Origin: Kutzneria viridogrisea
GTDB lineage: Bacteria > Actinomycetota > Actinomycetes > Mycobacteriales > Pseudonocardiaceae
Length of the DNA stretch: 64,000 nt
NCBI GenBank assembly: GCA_014138725.1
Contig: JACJID010000002.1
Location: 124,001-188,000 of the forward strand
Direction of reading: 5' to 3'
Made by a program: the position numbers and the translations under genes. Position 1 is the first letter of the stretch; every line of letters starts with the position of its first letter. The notes below the pieces were generated by a model, which searched no databases, was not told the origin of the DNA, and was given only the letters and a program-made list of their open reading frames with translations. Positions 49,857 to 60,435 of this stretch are shown one piece after another.

Positions 49857-50309
49857 ATGCACGCGGACGCAGCGCAGATCGCGAAGACCCTTGGCCTGCA
49901 ACCACTACCCACCGAGGGCGGCCACTGGGCGCAGACCTGGCGGACCGAGCAGGGCACCGCCATCTACTACCTGCTGGCGCAGCCGGAGTTCTCGGCACTG
50001 CACCGGCTGGACCACCCGGAGGTGTTCAGCTACCACGCGGGTGCGCCGGCACGAATGCTGCTGCTGCACCCCGACGGACGGGTGGAGCGGCCGGTGCTGG
50101 GCATCGACCTCGCCTCCGGCCAGCGCCCACAGGTAGTGGTGCCCGCAGGGGTGTGGCAGGCCACCGAGACCGCGGGCACCTGGAGCCTGCTCGGCACCTT
50201 CATGGCGCCGCCCTACACCGAGGACGTGGTCCGGTTCGCCGACCCGGCGGACCTCACCGTGCGCTACCCCTCGGCGGCCGAGGACATCAGCAGGCTGTCA
50301 CCCCGGTGA
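49857..50309 (+). CDS. Cupin protein, DUF985 family
   Basis: This 150-aa small cupin of the DUF985 (COG3542) type has EQGTAIYYLLAQPEFSALHR, LDHPEVFSYHAGAPARMLLL and VVVPAGVWQATETAGTWSLL, then PYTEDVVRFADPADLTVRYP at the end. The family folds as a beta barrel; some members bind metal or sugar epimerase-like ligands, but function is mostly unknown. Its ATG is 5 bp after the SDR stop with no separate strong ribosome site, so the pair is likely translated from one transcript. Confidence 0.85.
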   Translation: MHADAAQIAKTLGLQPLPTEGGHWAQTWRTEQGTAIYYLLAQPEFSALHRLDHPEVFSYHAGAPARMLLLHPDGRVERPVLGIDLASGQRPQVVVPAGVWQATETAGTWSLLGTFMAPPYTEDVVRFADPADLTVRYPSAAEDISRLSPR

Positions 50310-50656
50310 CGGGCCAGGGCTTCGGAGAGGGCGCGGGACCGATCACGGTAGGTTCGATCACGTGTTCTATCTTAGCACTTCGACCATGAAAAATGTGGCC
50401 CGACCAGGGGGTTTTTGCCGTACCGGACCAGGCGGCCCGCAACGCCGTGAACGGCACCTTCGCGACATGGGCCCCCGGCCCGACGAGCCCGCTCAGCCCC
50501 CGCGCCGCCGCGTCATGAAGGGCACCTTCGTGACAGAAACGACCTACGCCCCGCCAGGTTCGATCGTCACTGAAGCCATAGCGCCCCACAACGTCATGAA
50601 GGTGCCGTTCATGGCGTTGAACGCCGTGAACGGCACCTTCACGGCACCGCTGGGAC
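50310..50656. repeat. Gene-free gap with family A hairpins, one with a near-perfect 26-bp stem
   Basis: The 347 bp lie between convergent genes. About 50360-50420 is AT-rich, with no gene. Hairpin fragments occur near 50438-50475 and 50513-50535. The best element is 50593-50618 against 50620-50645: 26 nt per arm, only three G-T wobbles and a single-base loop. The arms contain ATGAAGGTGCCGTTC and GAACGGCACCTTCA. It ends 11 bp before the rluB stop codon, so it may end or stabilise the rluB transcript. Confidence 0.88.
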
Positions 50657-51427
50657 CTAGAGCCCCACGGCCTTGTAGAGCAGCGCGACCTCGTTGCGGT
50701 TGAGCTTGCGCAGGGACCCGGGCCGCTGGTTGCCCAGCTGCACCCCGGCCAGCTCGGTGCGGACCAGACGCTGCACCGGGTAGCCGACCTCCTCCAGCAG
50801 GCGCCGCACCACGTGCTTGCGGCCCTCGTGCACGACGACCTCGACCAGCGCCTTGCCGGGCATGGCGTCGACCAGGCGGAAGGCGTCCACCTTGATCGGG
50901 CCGTCCTCCAGCTCGATCCCGGCCTTGAGCCGCTTGCCGACGTCCTTGGCCACCGGGCCGGGCACCTCGGCGAGGTAGGTCTTGAGCACGTTGTACGAGG
51001 GGTGCATCAGCCGGTGGGCGAGCTCCCCGTCGTTGGTGAGCAGCAGCAGGCCCTCGGTGTCGGCGTCCAGCCTGCCCACGTGGAACAGCCGGGTACCGCC
51101 GGTCTCGGTGCGCTCCTTGACGTAGTCGCCGACGCAGGGCCTGCCCATCTCGTCGGACATGGTGGAGTGCACCCCACGCGGCTTGTTCAGCAGCAGGTGC
51201 AGCACGTCGTCGCGGACCACGACCCGGCTGCCGTCCACGTGGATCACGGCGGTGTCGGGGTTGACGCGCCTGCCCTGCTCGCGCACCACCTCGCCGTCCA
51301 CGCTGACCCGTCCCTCGGCGATCAGCTCCTCGGAGGCGCGGCGCGAGGCGATACCGGCCTGGGCCAGCACCTTCTGCAAGCGCACGCCCTCGTCGGCGGC
51401 GGGGTTCCTACGGGGGTCAGACGACAT
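50657..51427 (-). CDS. rluB: 23S rRNA pseudouridine synthase, RluB family
   Basis: This 256-aa enzyme has an N-terminal S4 domain (VRLQKVLAQAGIASRRASEE) and a pseudouridine synthase domain. LLLNKPRGVHSTMSDEMGRP is motif I, and the catalytic Asp lies in FHVGRLDADTEGLLLLTNDG. VVVHEGRKHVVRRLLEEVGY is characteristic of RsuA/RluB/E/F. It would modify helix 89/90-region uridines of 23S rRNA. ATG 51427 overlaps scpB by 11 bp; another ATG lies 12 bases upstream. It ends the segregation gene chain, as in Rv1708-Rv1711. Confidence 0.93.
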   Translation of the reverse strand: MSSDPRRNPAADEGVRLQKVLAQAGIASRRASEELIAEGRVSVDGEVVREQGRRVNPDTAVIHVDGSRVVVRDDVLHLLLNKPRGVHSTMSDEMGRPCVGDYVKERTETGGTRLFHVGRLDADTEGLLLLTNDGELAHRLMHPSYNVLKTYLAEVPGPVAKDVGKRLKAGIELEDGPIKVDAFRLVDAMPGKALVEVVVHEGRKHVVRRLLEEVGYPVQRLVRTELAGVQLGNQRPGSLRKLNRNEVALLYKAVGL

Positions 51428-52028
51428 CGTCGATCGCATCCACTTCGGGCAGCAGCGGAGCGATCGGCGGCAGGTCCTTCAGCGAGGACAGCCCCAACCG
51501 CTCCAGGAATAGTTCGGTGGTCCGGTACAGGATGCCACCAGTGTCGGAATCGGTGCCGGTCTCCTCGATCAGGCCCCTGGCGACCAGGGTCCGGATCACG
51601 CCGTCCACGTTCACGCCACGCACCGCGGCGACCCTGGCGCGGGTCACCGGCTGCCGGTACGCGATGACCGCGAGCGACTCCAGCGCGGCCCTGGTCAGCT
51701 TGGCGCGCTGGCCGTCGAGCAGCAGCTTCTCCACGTACGGTGCGAACCGGTCACGGGTGTAGAACCGCCAGCCCTCGCCAACCCGGCGCAGGTCGATGCC
51801 GCTGCCGGTGTCGGTGTAGCGCTGGGCCAGGGCCTTGAGCGCGGCCGTGACCTTCTTGACTGGCAGGTCCAGCACCCCGGCGAGGGTCTGCTCGTCCACC
51901 GGGGAGTCCACCACGAGCAGCACCGACTCCAGCACCCCGTTGAGCACCTGCTCCTCGGCGAGGTCGAGCCCCGTGCCCACCGGCTCCTCGGACTCCTCGT
52001 CCAAGGCGTCCACAACCGGCTCACTCAC
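51417..52028 (-). CDS. scpB: Segregation and condensation protein ScpB
   Basis: This 203-aa kleisin-associated winged-helix protein of the SMC condensin complex shows LNGVLESVLLVVDSPVDEQT, SGIDLRRVGEGWRFYTRDRF and AALESLAVIAYRQPVTRARV, the RG-containing hallmark of ScpB. It ends ELFLERLGLSSLKDLPPIAP. With ScpA and SMC it organises chromosome arms. The GTG start with GGAGGAGTACGG overlaps the scpA stop by 4 bp, and its own end overlaps rluB. The Glu-rich N-terminus (DEESEEPV) is normal for actinobacterial ScpB. Confidence 0.94.
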   Translation of the reverse strand: MSEPVVDALDEESEEPVGTGLDLAEEQVLNGVLESVLLVVDSPVDEQTLAGVLDLPVKKVTAALKALAQRYTDTGSGIDLRRVGEGWRFYTRDRFAPYVEKLLLDGQRAKLTRAALESLAVIAYRQPVTRARVAAVRGVNVDGVIRTLVARGLIEETGTDSDTGGILYRTTELFLERLGLSSLKDLPPIAPLLPEVDAIDDVV

Positions 52029-52888
52029 CCGTACTCCTCCTCGTCGACCAGCGCCCGGTCCAGCTCGGCTGCCGCGGCGGCCTCCTCCACGGTGCCGCCC
52101 GCCCAGCGCACGGTCAGTTCGGCCAGCGCCTCGGACTGCTCGAACAGCACCGCGGCCTCGCGGTACAGCTCCAGCAGCGCCAGGAAGCGGGCCACGATCT
52201 CCACGGTCTGCTCGCAGTCGGCGACCAGCTCGCTGAAGGTCATCGAGCCGCGCTCGGCCAGCTGCACCCGGATCTCGGCGGCGGTCTGGCGGACCGACAC
52301 CGGGTTCAGGTGCAGGTGCGAGAGCGAGACCGTGGGCGGCGGCTTGGGCCGGAACACCGCGGCGGCCAGCAGTGCGAACTTCTCCGGGCTGATGCCCAGC
52401 ATCACCTCGGGCAGCAGCGCCGTGTAGCGCTCCTCCAGCGAGACCGAACGCGGGTAGCGCCGCAGCGCGCCCTGCTCCAGCTCGCCGAACAGCGCGGCCA
52501 CCTGCTTGTACGCCCGGTACTGCAACAGCCGCGCGAACAGCAGGTCGCGGGCCTCCAGCAGGGCCAGGTCGTCCTCGTCCTCCACGTCGCCCGCGGGCAG
52601 CAGCCGGGCCGCCTTGAGGTCGAGCAGGGTCGCCGCGACCACCAGGAACTGGGTGGTCTCGTCCAGGTCCCACTGTTCGCCCATCGTCTTGAGGTGGGCG
52701 ATGAAGTCGTCGGTGACCTGGTGCAGCGCGACCTCGGTGACGTCCAGCTGGTGCTGGGAGATCAGCTGCAACAGCAGGTCGAAGGGGCCCTCGAAGTTCG
52801 ACAGCCGGACCGTGAACCTGCCGCTGGGGACCTCCGGAGCGGACGCGGTGCCGACGCTCGACCCCGCAAGCGGGTCTTCGGCCGTCAC
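52025..52888 (-). CDS. scpA: Segregation and condensation protein ScpA
   Basis: This 287-aa kleisin bridges SMC heads. The N-terminal binding helix region is VRLSNFEGPFDLLLQLISQH, then QLDVTEVALHQVTDDFIAHL. The long middle is variable. The C-terminal winged helix is SMTFSELVADCEQTVEIVAR then FLALLELYREAAVLFEQSEA. The GTG start overlaps the RHH-protein stop by 4 bp. Gene order parA, RHH, scpA, scpB matches other actinobacteria, which supports function. Confidence 0.94.
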   Translation of the reverse strand: MTAEDPLAGSSVGTASAPEVPSGRFTVRLSNFEGPFDLLLQLISQHQLDVTEVALHQVTDDFIAHLKTMGEQWDLDETTQFLVVAATLLDLKAARLLPAGDVEDEDDLALLEARDLLFARLLQYRAYKQVAALFGELEQGALRRYPRSVSLEERYTALLPEVMLGISPEKFALLAAAVFRPKPPPTVSLSHLHLNPVSVRQTAAEIRVQLAERGSMTFSELVADCEQTVEIVARFLALLELYREAAVLFEQSEALAELTVRWAGGTVEEAAAAAELDRALVDEEEYG

Positions 52889-53220
52889 CGACCAGGTCCC
52901 CCGCGCAGGCGTCGGACCAGCTCCGAGTCCGCCCCGTTGTCGGCGAGGTCGGCGAGCACCGCGGCGATCGCCTCGCGCACCACGCGACCGCGGTCCACGG
53001 CGAGGCCGTGCGCGGCACGCAGCGCCAGGCGGGCGTGTTCCAAGGCGAGCAGCTCCTCGTCCGACAGGTACACCGTGATCTTGGCGTCGTGCTTGCGACG
53101 GCCGGTTCCCACGGGTTGGTCGGACAAGGATACGGGCGCCGGTTCCGGCCGTGACGGGGAGACCGCGCTGGTCGAGCGGAACAGCTCGGCGGCGCCGGGC
53201 AGTGAGACGCGCCGAGTCAC
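52885..53220 (-). CDS. Ribbon-helix-helix-like protein between parA and scpA
   Basis: This 111-aa protein begins with about 45 low-complexity residues. The C-terminal half has DAKITVYLSDEELLALEHAR followed by helices RLALRAAHGLAVDRGRVVRE, AIAAVLADLADNGADSELVR. This fits a ribbon-helix-helix DNA-binding domain. The GTG start overlaps the parA stop by 4 bp and its end overlaps scpA, so it is in the middle of the segregation operon. A ParB-like accessory or autoregulator of parA is a reasonable guess from position, but no function is known to me. Confidence 0.75.
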   Translation of the reverse strand: MTRRVSLPGAAELFRSTSAVSPSRPEPAPVSLSDQPVGTGRRKHDAKITVYLSDEELLALEHARLALRAAHGLAVDRGRVVREAIAAVLADLADNGADSELVRRLRGGPGR

Positions 53221-54158
53221 CTGGCGATCACCTCGCGGGCCAGTGCGCGGTAGGCCTTGGCCCCGGAGGAGCGCGGGGCCCAGGTGGTGATCGGCTCACC
53301 GGCCACGGTGGTCTCCGGGAAGCGCACGGTCCGGTTGATCACGGTGTCGAAGACGACCTCGCCGAAGGCCTCCACCACGCGCGCCATGACCTCCCTGGAG
53401 TGCAGGGTGCGCGGGTCGTACATGGTGGCGAGGATGCCCGTGATGGACAGTTTCGGGTTCAACCGCTCCTTGACCTTCTCGATCGTGTCGATCAGCAGCG
53501 CGACCCCGCGCAGGCTGAAGAACTCGCACTCCAGCGGGATCAGCACACCGTCGGCCGCGGCCAGCGCGTTGACGGTGAGCAGGCCCAGCGAGGGCTGGCA
53601 GTCGACCAGCACGTAGTCGTACTGGTCCATCACCGGTCTCAGAGTGCGCACCAGGGTGTGTTCGCGGCCCACCTCGGAGACCAGCTGCACCTCGGCGGCG
53701 GACAGGTCGATGTTGCTGGGCAACAGGTCCATGTCCGGCACACAGGTGCGCATCACCACGTCCTGGATGCCCACCGCGCGCTCCATGAGCACGTTGTAGA
53801 TCGTGCGGTCCAGCTGGTGCGGCTGGATGCCCAGGCCCACCGAGAGCGCGCCCTGCGGGTCGAAGTCCACCAGCAGCACCCGGCGGCCGTACTCGGTCAG
53901 CGCGGCACCCAGGTTGATCGTGGAGGTGGTCTTGCCGACCCCGCCCTTCTGGTTGCACACGGCCAGGATCGTGGCCGGGCCGTGGGTTCCGATCAGCGCG
54001 GGCTCGGGCACGTGCCGCTGCGGGCGGCCGGTCGGGCCGATCTCCCCGTCGGGCACCACATCGGCGCCGTCGTCCTCGGGACGGGCGTGCGGGGCCAGGC
54101 TCAGGTCGACCCGGGCACCAGGAAGTCGCCGCTCCTCGTAAGGCTGCGGTGTCGACAT
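53217..54158 (-). CDS. parA: ParA/Soj-family ATPase
   Basis: This 313-aa deviant Walker-type ATPase has Walker A KGGVGKTTSTINLG near residues 74-85, LLVDFDPQGALSVGLG, and DYVLVDCQPSLGLLTVNALA as Walker B region. The chromosome-partition ATPases of this type act with DNA-bound partners. It lies in the parA-RHH-scpA-scpB chain rather than beside parB at the origin, as with Rv1708, so it is the second ParA paralogue of actinobacteria. The ATG has AAGGAG 11 nt upstream. The first 55 residues are a poorly conserved extension. Confidence 0.93.
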   Translation of the reverse strand: MSTPQPYEERRLPGARVDLSLAPHARPEDDGADVVPDGEIGPTGRPQRHVPEPALIGTHGPATILAVCNQKGGVGKTTSTINLGAALTEYGRRVLLVDFDPQGALSVGLGIQPHQLDRTIYNVLMERAVGIQDVVMRTCVPDMDLLPSNIDLSAAEVQLVSEVGREHTLVRTLRPVMDQYDYVLVDCQPSLGLLTVNALAAADGVLIPLECEFFSLRGVALLIDTIEKVKERLNPKLSITGILATMYDPRTLHSREVMARVVEAFGEVVFDTVINRTVRFPETTVAGEPITTWAPRSSGAKAYRALAREVIAR

Positions 54159-54288
54159 GGTGACCTGACTCCTTGTGCCTACTCGTCCCCTGCAGGCAGC
54201 CTATGGCGCGTCAAGACCCGCGGCAACGCGCCTCGCCGTGCACACCCGAAAGGGCGTGACCTGCGAAGATTGCTGCAAATGGCCTAAA

Positions 54289-55293
54289 CTAGCCCAGGGC
54301 TCGCGGGTGTGCCGTGGCGTACACCTCGCGCAATGTCGTGACGGTGACCAGGGTGTAGACCTGGGTCGTGGTGACCGAGGCGTGGCCGAGCAACTCCTGC
54401 ACCACGCGCACGTCCGCACCGCCCTCCAACAGGTGGGTGGCAAAGGAATGCCGCAGGGTGTGCGGGGACACCTCGGCGTGCAGCCCGGCGCGGTCGGCCG
54501 CGGTCTTCAGCGTCTGCCAGGCGGTCTGCCGGGACAGCCGTCCCCCGCGCGCGTTGAGGAACACGGCGGGCGTTCCCCTGCCGTGCCTGGCCAGTTCGGG
54601 CCGCGCCCGCACCAGGTAGGCGTCCAGCGCGGCCAGGGCGGGACGGCCGATGGGCACCAGCCGCTGCTTGCCGCCCTTGCCGTCCAACCGGACCGTGCGC
54701 TCGGTGCGGTCGATGTCGTCCAGGTCCAGGCCCACGGCCTCGGAGATGCGCGCGCCAGTGGAGTAGAGCAGTTCCAGCAATGCCGTGGCCCGCAGCGAGC
54801 GGTTGTCCTCGCCGGCGCCAACCTCCAGCAGCCGCACCACGTCCTGCACCGGCAGCGCCTTGGGCAGCCGCCGCGGCGGTGCGGGCGGGTGCACCTCGCG
54901 CGCGGGGTCCGCGCCGGACAGGCCCTCGCGGTGGGCGAACTTGTGCAGGCCGCGCACGGCGACCACGGCGCGGGCCGCCGAGGAGGCCGCCAGCGGCGGG
55001 TGCTCGACGTCGCCCTCGCGCAGGGCGGCCAGGAAGGAGGTGACGTGCCGCTCGCTGACCCCGGCCAGGTCGGCGACGCCCTGCCCGGTCAGGTGCACGC
55101 TGTAGCGCCGCAGGTCGCGGGCGTAGGAGTCCAGGGTGTTGCGCGCGGTGCCGCGCTCCACCGCCAGGTGGTCCAGGTAGCCCGCGATCGCCTCCCGCAG
55201 CGCTGCGGGGACCGGGGCGGTCGGCGGTGCGCTCAGCGGCGGTTCACCCCTTCCGGTGCGGTTCGGCCGTAGCCTAGCCGCGAGATCAACCAC
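54289..55293 (-). CDS. xerD: Site-specific tyrosine recombinase XerD
   Basis: This tyrosine recombinase resolves chromosome dimers. The N-terminal SAM-like DNA-binding domain runs about residues 35-125 of this reading. The catalytic domain follows with the R-H-R-H-Y set: Arg in [13 protein letters not shown], His/Arg in [20 protein letters not shown], His in [14 protein letters not shown], with the nucleophilic Tyr after TTTQV. The C-terminus [13 protein letters not shown] is XerD-like. The start is uncertain: GTG 55293 gives 334 aa, longer than the usual 300, and no ATG/GTG lies nearer the conserved [15 protein letters not shown]. It is 130 bp upstream of parA. Confidence 0.88.
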   Translation of the reverse strand: MVDLAARLRPNRTGRGEPPLSAPPTAPVPAALREAIAGYLDHLAVERGTARNTLDSYARDLRRYSVHLTGQGVADLAGVSERHVTSFLAALREGDVEHPPLAASSAARAVVAVRGLHKFAHREGLSGADPAREVHPPAPPRRLPKALPVQDVVRLLEVGAGEDNRSLRATALLELLYSTGARISEAVGLDLDDIDRTERTVRLDGKGGKQRLVPIGRPALAALDAYLVRARPELARHGRGTPAVFLNARGGRLSRQTAWQTLKTAADRAGLHAEVSPHTLRHSFATHLLEGGADVRVVQELLGHASVTTTQVYTLVTVTTLREVYATAHPRALG

Positions 55294-55489
55294 GCGCGGA
55301 CCAGCCGGTACCCGAGGGGCGGGCACCGGCTCACGTCCGCTGTGCGGGAACACCGGGGAGGTCAGCTGTCGCGGTTGCTCATGGCGACGCACCTCCCCTC
55401 ACTGGTTCATCCAGGTCACAGAGGCTGACCTGGACGGCCGGGTGTGCTTGGCTGGTGGGGGCACAGCCACCACGCAGGGAGCGCCCGGC

Positions 55490-56785
55490 ATGAGTATGGA
55501 GGACAACGGGTCCACCGCCAGATCAGCGGTACGGATCCGTGACGTCCTCGTCACTCCGCGCGACTGGACCCTGTGGCGCCAACGACCCCGGCTCATCGCC
55601 TACTGCCTGCTCGTGGAGTCCGTCGCGCTGATCGGCACGTTCCTGCTGGCCCGTTCCCCGTCACCCTCCGAATTCGCCCTTCTGGGTGTGCTCGCGGTGC
55701 TGGGTGTGGTGCAGGCCGAACTGGGTCGCCAGGTGGAACGGGTGCGTCGGCGGGTCAACGGCACCCCGCACATCAACATGACCTCGGTGTGGACCTTCGC
55801 GGGCGTCCTGCTGCTGCCCCCGGTGCTGGTGACGGCGCTGGTCGCCGTGCTCTACGCGCACCTGGCCGTGCGTAGCTGGTACCGGCTGCACCGCGTGCCC
55901 GCGTTCCGCACGGTGGTCAACGGCTCGGTCGTCGTGCTGACCTGCTACGCCGCACACCTCGTGCTGACCGCGCTCGGTGTGTCCGGCATGGCCGACGCGC
56001 TGGGCCGCGGCTGGGCCGGGGTCGGCGCGATCCTGCTCACCGGGCTGGTGTACTTCGTGGTCAACGCCGTGGTGATCCTCGGCGCGCTGAACCTGAGCAG
56101 CCACTCGGTGCGCGAGCTGTTCGGCGGCTGGGGCGACAACCTGGTCGAGCTGGCCACGCTCTGCCTGGGCACGCTCACCGCGCTGGCCATGGCCACGCTG
56201 CCCGCGCTCGTGCTGCTCGTGGTGCCACCGCTGCTGATCCTGCACCGGGGCGTGCTGGTCAAGCAGCTCGAGGTCGCCGCGACGCGCGATGAGAAGACCG
56301 GCCTGTTCAACACCGTCGGCTGGCACACCCTGGCCACCACCGAGCTGGCCAGGGCCGAGCGCACCCGCCAGCCCACGGGCGTGTTGATGGTGGACCTGGA
56401 CCACTTCAAGCGGGTCAACGACACCTACGGGCACCTCGCCGGGGACGCCGCGCTCAAGGCCGTGGCCGAGGCGATCAGCGGGGCCGTGCGCGCCTACGAC
56501 TCGGTCGGCCGCTTCGGCGGCGAGGAGTTCGTCGTGCTGCTGCCCGGTATCGGCGAAGCCGCCGTGGTGGCTGTCGCCGAGCGGATCCGCCAGGCCGTGG
56601 CCGGGCTCGTCGTGCAGGTGCCGACGGGCGACCGGCAGCGCACCGTCACCGGCCTGTCGGTGTCCATCGGTGTGGCCATGTACCCAGCGGCGGGCACCGT
56701 GGTGGACCGCCTGCTGCACGCCGCCGACACCGCCCTGTACGAGGCCAAGCACACCGGCCGCAACCGAGTCCTGACCTGGCGCTGA
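55490..56785 (+). CDS. Membrane-anchored diguanylate cyclase (GGDEF)
   Basis: This 431-aa protein has six or more membrane helices in residues 35-250 and a cytoplasmic GGDEF domain (about 265-430). The active-site motif is GGEEF at 343-347, an accepted functional variant. An inhibitory I-site RAYD (334-337) lies exactly five residues before it, so product inhibition by cyclic di-GMP is expected. No EAL domain is present. It would synthesise c-di-GMP in response to an unknown membrane signal. ATG 55490 follows AGGGAG. It is the only plus-strand gene in the 50657-64000 block, and family B repeats start 5 bp after its stop. Confidence 0.92.
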   Translation: MSMEDNGSTARSAVRIRDVLVTPRDWTLWRQRPRLIAYCLLVESVALIGTFLLARSPSPSEFALLGVLAVLGVVQAELGRQVERVRRRVNGTPHINMTSVWTFAGVLLLPPVLVTALVAVLYAHLAVRSWYRLHRVPAFRTVVNGSVVVLTCYAAHLVLTALGVSGMADALGRGWAGVGAILLTGLVYFVVNAVVILGALNLSSHSVRELFGGWGDNLVELATLCLGTLTALAMATLPALVLLVVPPLLILHRGVLVKQLEVAATRDEKTGLFNTVGWHTLATTELARAERTRQPTGVLMVDLDHFKRVNDTYGHLAGDAALKAVAEAISGAVRAYDSVGRFGGEEFVVLLPGIGEAAVVAVAERIRQAVAGLVVQVPTGDRQRTVTGLSVSIGVAMYPAAGTVVDRLLHAADTALYEAKHTGRNRVLTWR

Positions 56786-56787
56786 CC

Positions 56788-56980
56788 CGCGAGTCCCGCC
56801 TACACACACGCGAATCCCGCCCACAGCCGCGCGAGTCCCGCTCAGCCGCAGCCGAATCCCGCTCTCACGCGCGCGAATCCCGCTCACAGCCGCACGAATC
56901 CCGCCCAGCCGTCGGGCCGGAACGGGACTCACACGCGGGTGAGCGGGACTCGCGCTACCGAGAGCGGGACTCGCCGGGGT
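56788..56980. repeat. Family B array between convergent GGDEF and nudix genes (exact 21-bp period)
   Basis: TCCCGC is found at 56794, 56815, 56836, 56857, 56878 and 56899, all 21 bp apart, in the context CGCGARTCCCGC. After a turning point near 56910, the reverse form (A or G)CGGGACT occurs starting at 56922, 56943 and 56964, again 21 bp apart. The nine units form one large mirror-symmetric array filling the whole gap of about 200 bp. No open frame here looks like a gene. Confidence 0.92.
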
Positions 56981-56983
56981 TGG

Positions 56984-57619
56984 TCAGCGGCGGGCGGGGA
57001 ACCGGGTGGGGCGGTCGCGCCAGGGCGCGTCGGCGGGCCGGGCCTGCGCGGCGCCGGTCAGCACCGCGTGACCGGCCAGGATGCCCGCGACGGAGGCGCA
57101 GTTCACGACCTCACCGGCCAGCGCCATGCGGACCGCCTCGGCCAACGGGAACTTCCTGGCGACCAGGTCGCTCTCCTCGTCACCGACCGGGACCTCGCGG
57201 TGCACCGCGGAAAGCCCGCGCGCCTGGTAGACCCGGACCACCTCGTCGGTGAACCCCGGCGAGGCGGCCACGTCGACCAGCACCGACCAGTCCGTCGCCG
57301 CGAGGCCGACCTCCTCGGCGAGTTCGCGCTGGGCGGCCACCAGGGCGTCCTCCCCCGGCACGTCCAGCAACCCGGCGGGCAGCTCCCAGATCCGGTGCCC
57401 CAGCGGGTGCCGGTACTGGTGGATCATCGTGACCTGGTCGTCCTCGTCGAGCGCGAGCACGGCCACCGCGCCGAAGTGCTCCAGCACCTCGCGGGTGGCG
57501 GTGACCCCGCCCGGCATGGCGACCTCGTCCGAGCGCAGTGCGAGCACCCGGCCGGCGTAGATGTCCTTGCTGGACACCACACTGAACTCGTGGTTCTGGC
57601 CCTCGACCCCGTCGGTCAC
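56984..57619 (-). CDS. NUDIX hydrolase, ADP-ribose pyrophosphatase type
   Basis: This 211-aa protein has the Nudix box in LPAGLLDVPGEDALVAAQRE then LAEEVGL, residues about 80-106. Upstream are VAVLALDEDDQVTMIHQYRH and downstream VAASPGFTDEVVRVYQAR. The arrangement matches actinobacterial ADP-ribose pyrophosphatase (Rv1700), which cleaves ADP-ribose to AMP and ribose 5-phosphate. The GTG start has GGAGGCACC directly upstream. It follows pyrG on the same strand, as in mycobacteria. Confidence 0.92.
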   Translation of the reverse strand: MTDGVEGQNHEFSVVSSKDIYAGRVLALRSDEVAMPGGVTATREVLEHFGAVAVLALDEDDQVTMIHQYRHPLGHRIWELPAGLLDVPGEDALVAAQRELAEEVGLAATDWSVLVDVAASPGFTDEVVRVYQARGLSAVHREVPVGDEESDLVARKFPLAEAVRMALAGEVVNCASVAGILAGHAVLTGAAQARPADAPWRDRPTRFPARR

Positions 57620-57695
57620 GGTGCCTCCTCGCTGACGCTCGTCGCCACCGCGCCCGAAAATCGCCCTGTGCCCATTGGTGAGCTCGCAAGCTCGC

Positions 57696-59462
<1,767 letters not shown>

Positions 59463-59493
59463 CTATCCACGGGATTTCACGGTAGCACCTGCC

Positions 59494-60435
59494 TCAGCCG
59501 TTGGCTGAAGTCGGGGCCGGTGCCTGGGCGTTGACCGCGGTGCCGTACCGGCCGGAACGTCCCTGGGCCTGCTCGCGCAGCGCCAGCACGGAGACCACCT
59601 GACCGGCCGGGAGGTCCAGGTCGTCCACGGTGGACAGCGCCGCGGAGCCGCCGCCGTCGGCGCGGACCACGGCCAGCGCGCCCGAGCCGTCGGCCGACCC
59701 GGTGCGCCCGGCCAGCACGGCGCCCGAACCGGACCGCTGCAACTGCACCGCGAAGCGCGCGACGGTCGCGGAGCGGTCCGAGGCGGAGTCACCGGAGAGC
59801 GTGCCGCCGGTCAACACCAGCGCGAGCTGCGCCGGGTGCAGGCCGGGGCCCTGCCGCACGTAGCCGCCCGCGGCCAGCCCGGTCAGCGCGGCACTGGTCT
59901 CGTCGGCGGTGGCCTGCGGCTTGCCCGAGCCGCGGTCGAGCAGCAGCAGCGGCCCGATCAGCCCGGCGGCCAGCGTGCCCGGGTCGGAGGCGGTGGGCAA
60001 CTGCACCCCGGCGGGCAGCATGCGCGCGCACAGCCCGCGCAACTGGTCGGCCTTGGTCGGGTCGGTGAACGCCTCGGTCAGTTGCAGCTCACCGGTGATC
60101 GAGGCGCCCGCGCTGCGCAGCAGCCCGTTCATCGCGTCGCGGTCCCCCGGCTTGACGTCGGCGGTGGTCACCATCACCACGGACTTGCCCTCCAGCGCCC
60201 CGCGCACGGCCAGCGGCCCCACGCTCAGGGCGAACCGGTCGGCGTCGGTCAGCTTGCCCTGCAACGCGTTGCGCTGGGCCTCCAGGTCGGTGACCTGCTT
60301 GCCCAGGTTGGACTTGTCGTCGGACAGCCCGGACAGCAGGCGGCCGCTGATCGCGGTGGAGCCGAGCACGACACCCAGCGCGAGCGCCAGGAACACGGCG
60401 GCCAGCGAGACGACGTGGTTGCGCAGTGAGATCAC
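59494..60435 (-). CDS. steB: SteB/MctB-family cell-envelope protein
   Basis: This 313-aa protein has an N-terminal membrane helix directly after the start (VISLRNHVVSLAAVFLALAL) and an extracytoplasmic domain with a coiled segment (DDKSNLGKQVTDLEAQRNAL). It corresponds to Rv1698 (MctB, reported as copper-related) and Corynebacterium SteB. GTG 60435 overlaps the steA stop by 4 bp (GTGA) and gives the family's usual N-terminus. A longer in-frame start at 60474 would overlap steA by 43 bp. In Corynebacterium, SteA and SteB act together on peptidoglycan hydrolase control. It ends 100 bp upstream of pyrG. Confidence 0.9.
   Translation of the reverse strand: MISLRNHVVSLAAVFLALALGVVLGSTAISGRLLSGLSDDKSNLGKQVTDLEAQRNALQGKLTDADRFALSVGPLAVRGALEGKSVVMVTTADVKPGDRDAMNGLLRSAGASITGELQLTEAFTDPTKADQLRGLCARMLPAGVQLPTASDPGTLAAGLIGPLLLLDRGSGKPQATADETSAALTGLAAGGYVRQGPGLHPAQLALVLTGGTLSGDSASDRSATVARFAVQLQRSGSGAVLAGRTGSADGSGALAVVRADGGGSAALSTVDDLDLPAGQVVSVLALREQAQGRSGRYGTAVNAQAPAPTSANG

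Noticed and set aside
56788-56980. CRISPR-like array
   Set aside because: Units are about 12 bp with 9-bp variable parts, orientation flips midway and there are no cas genes. It is a phased intergenic repeat.
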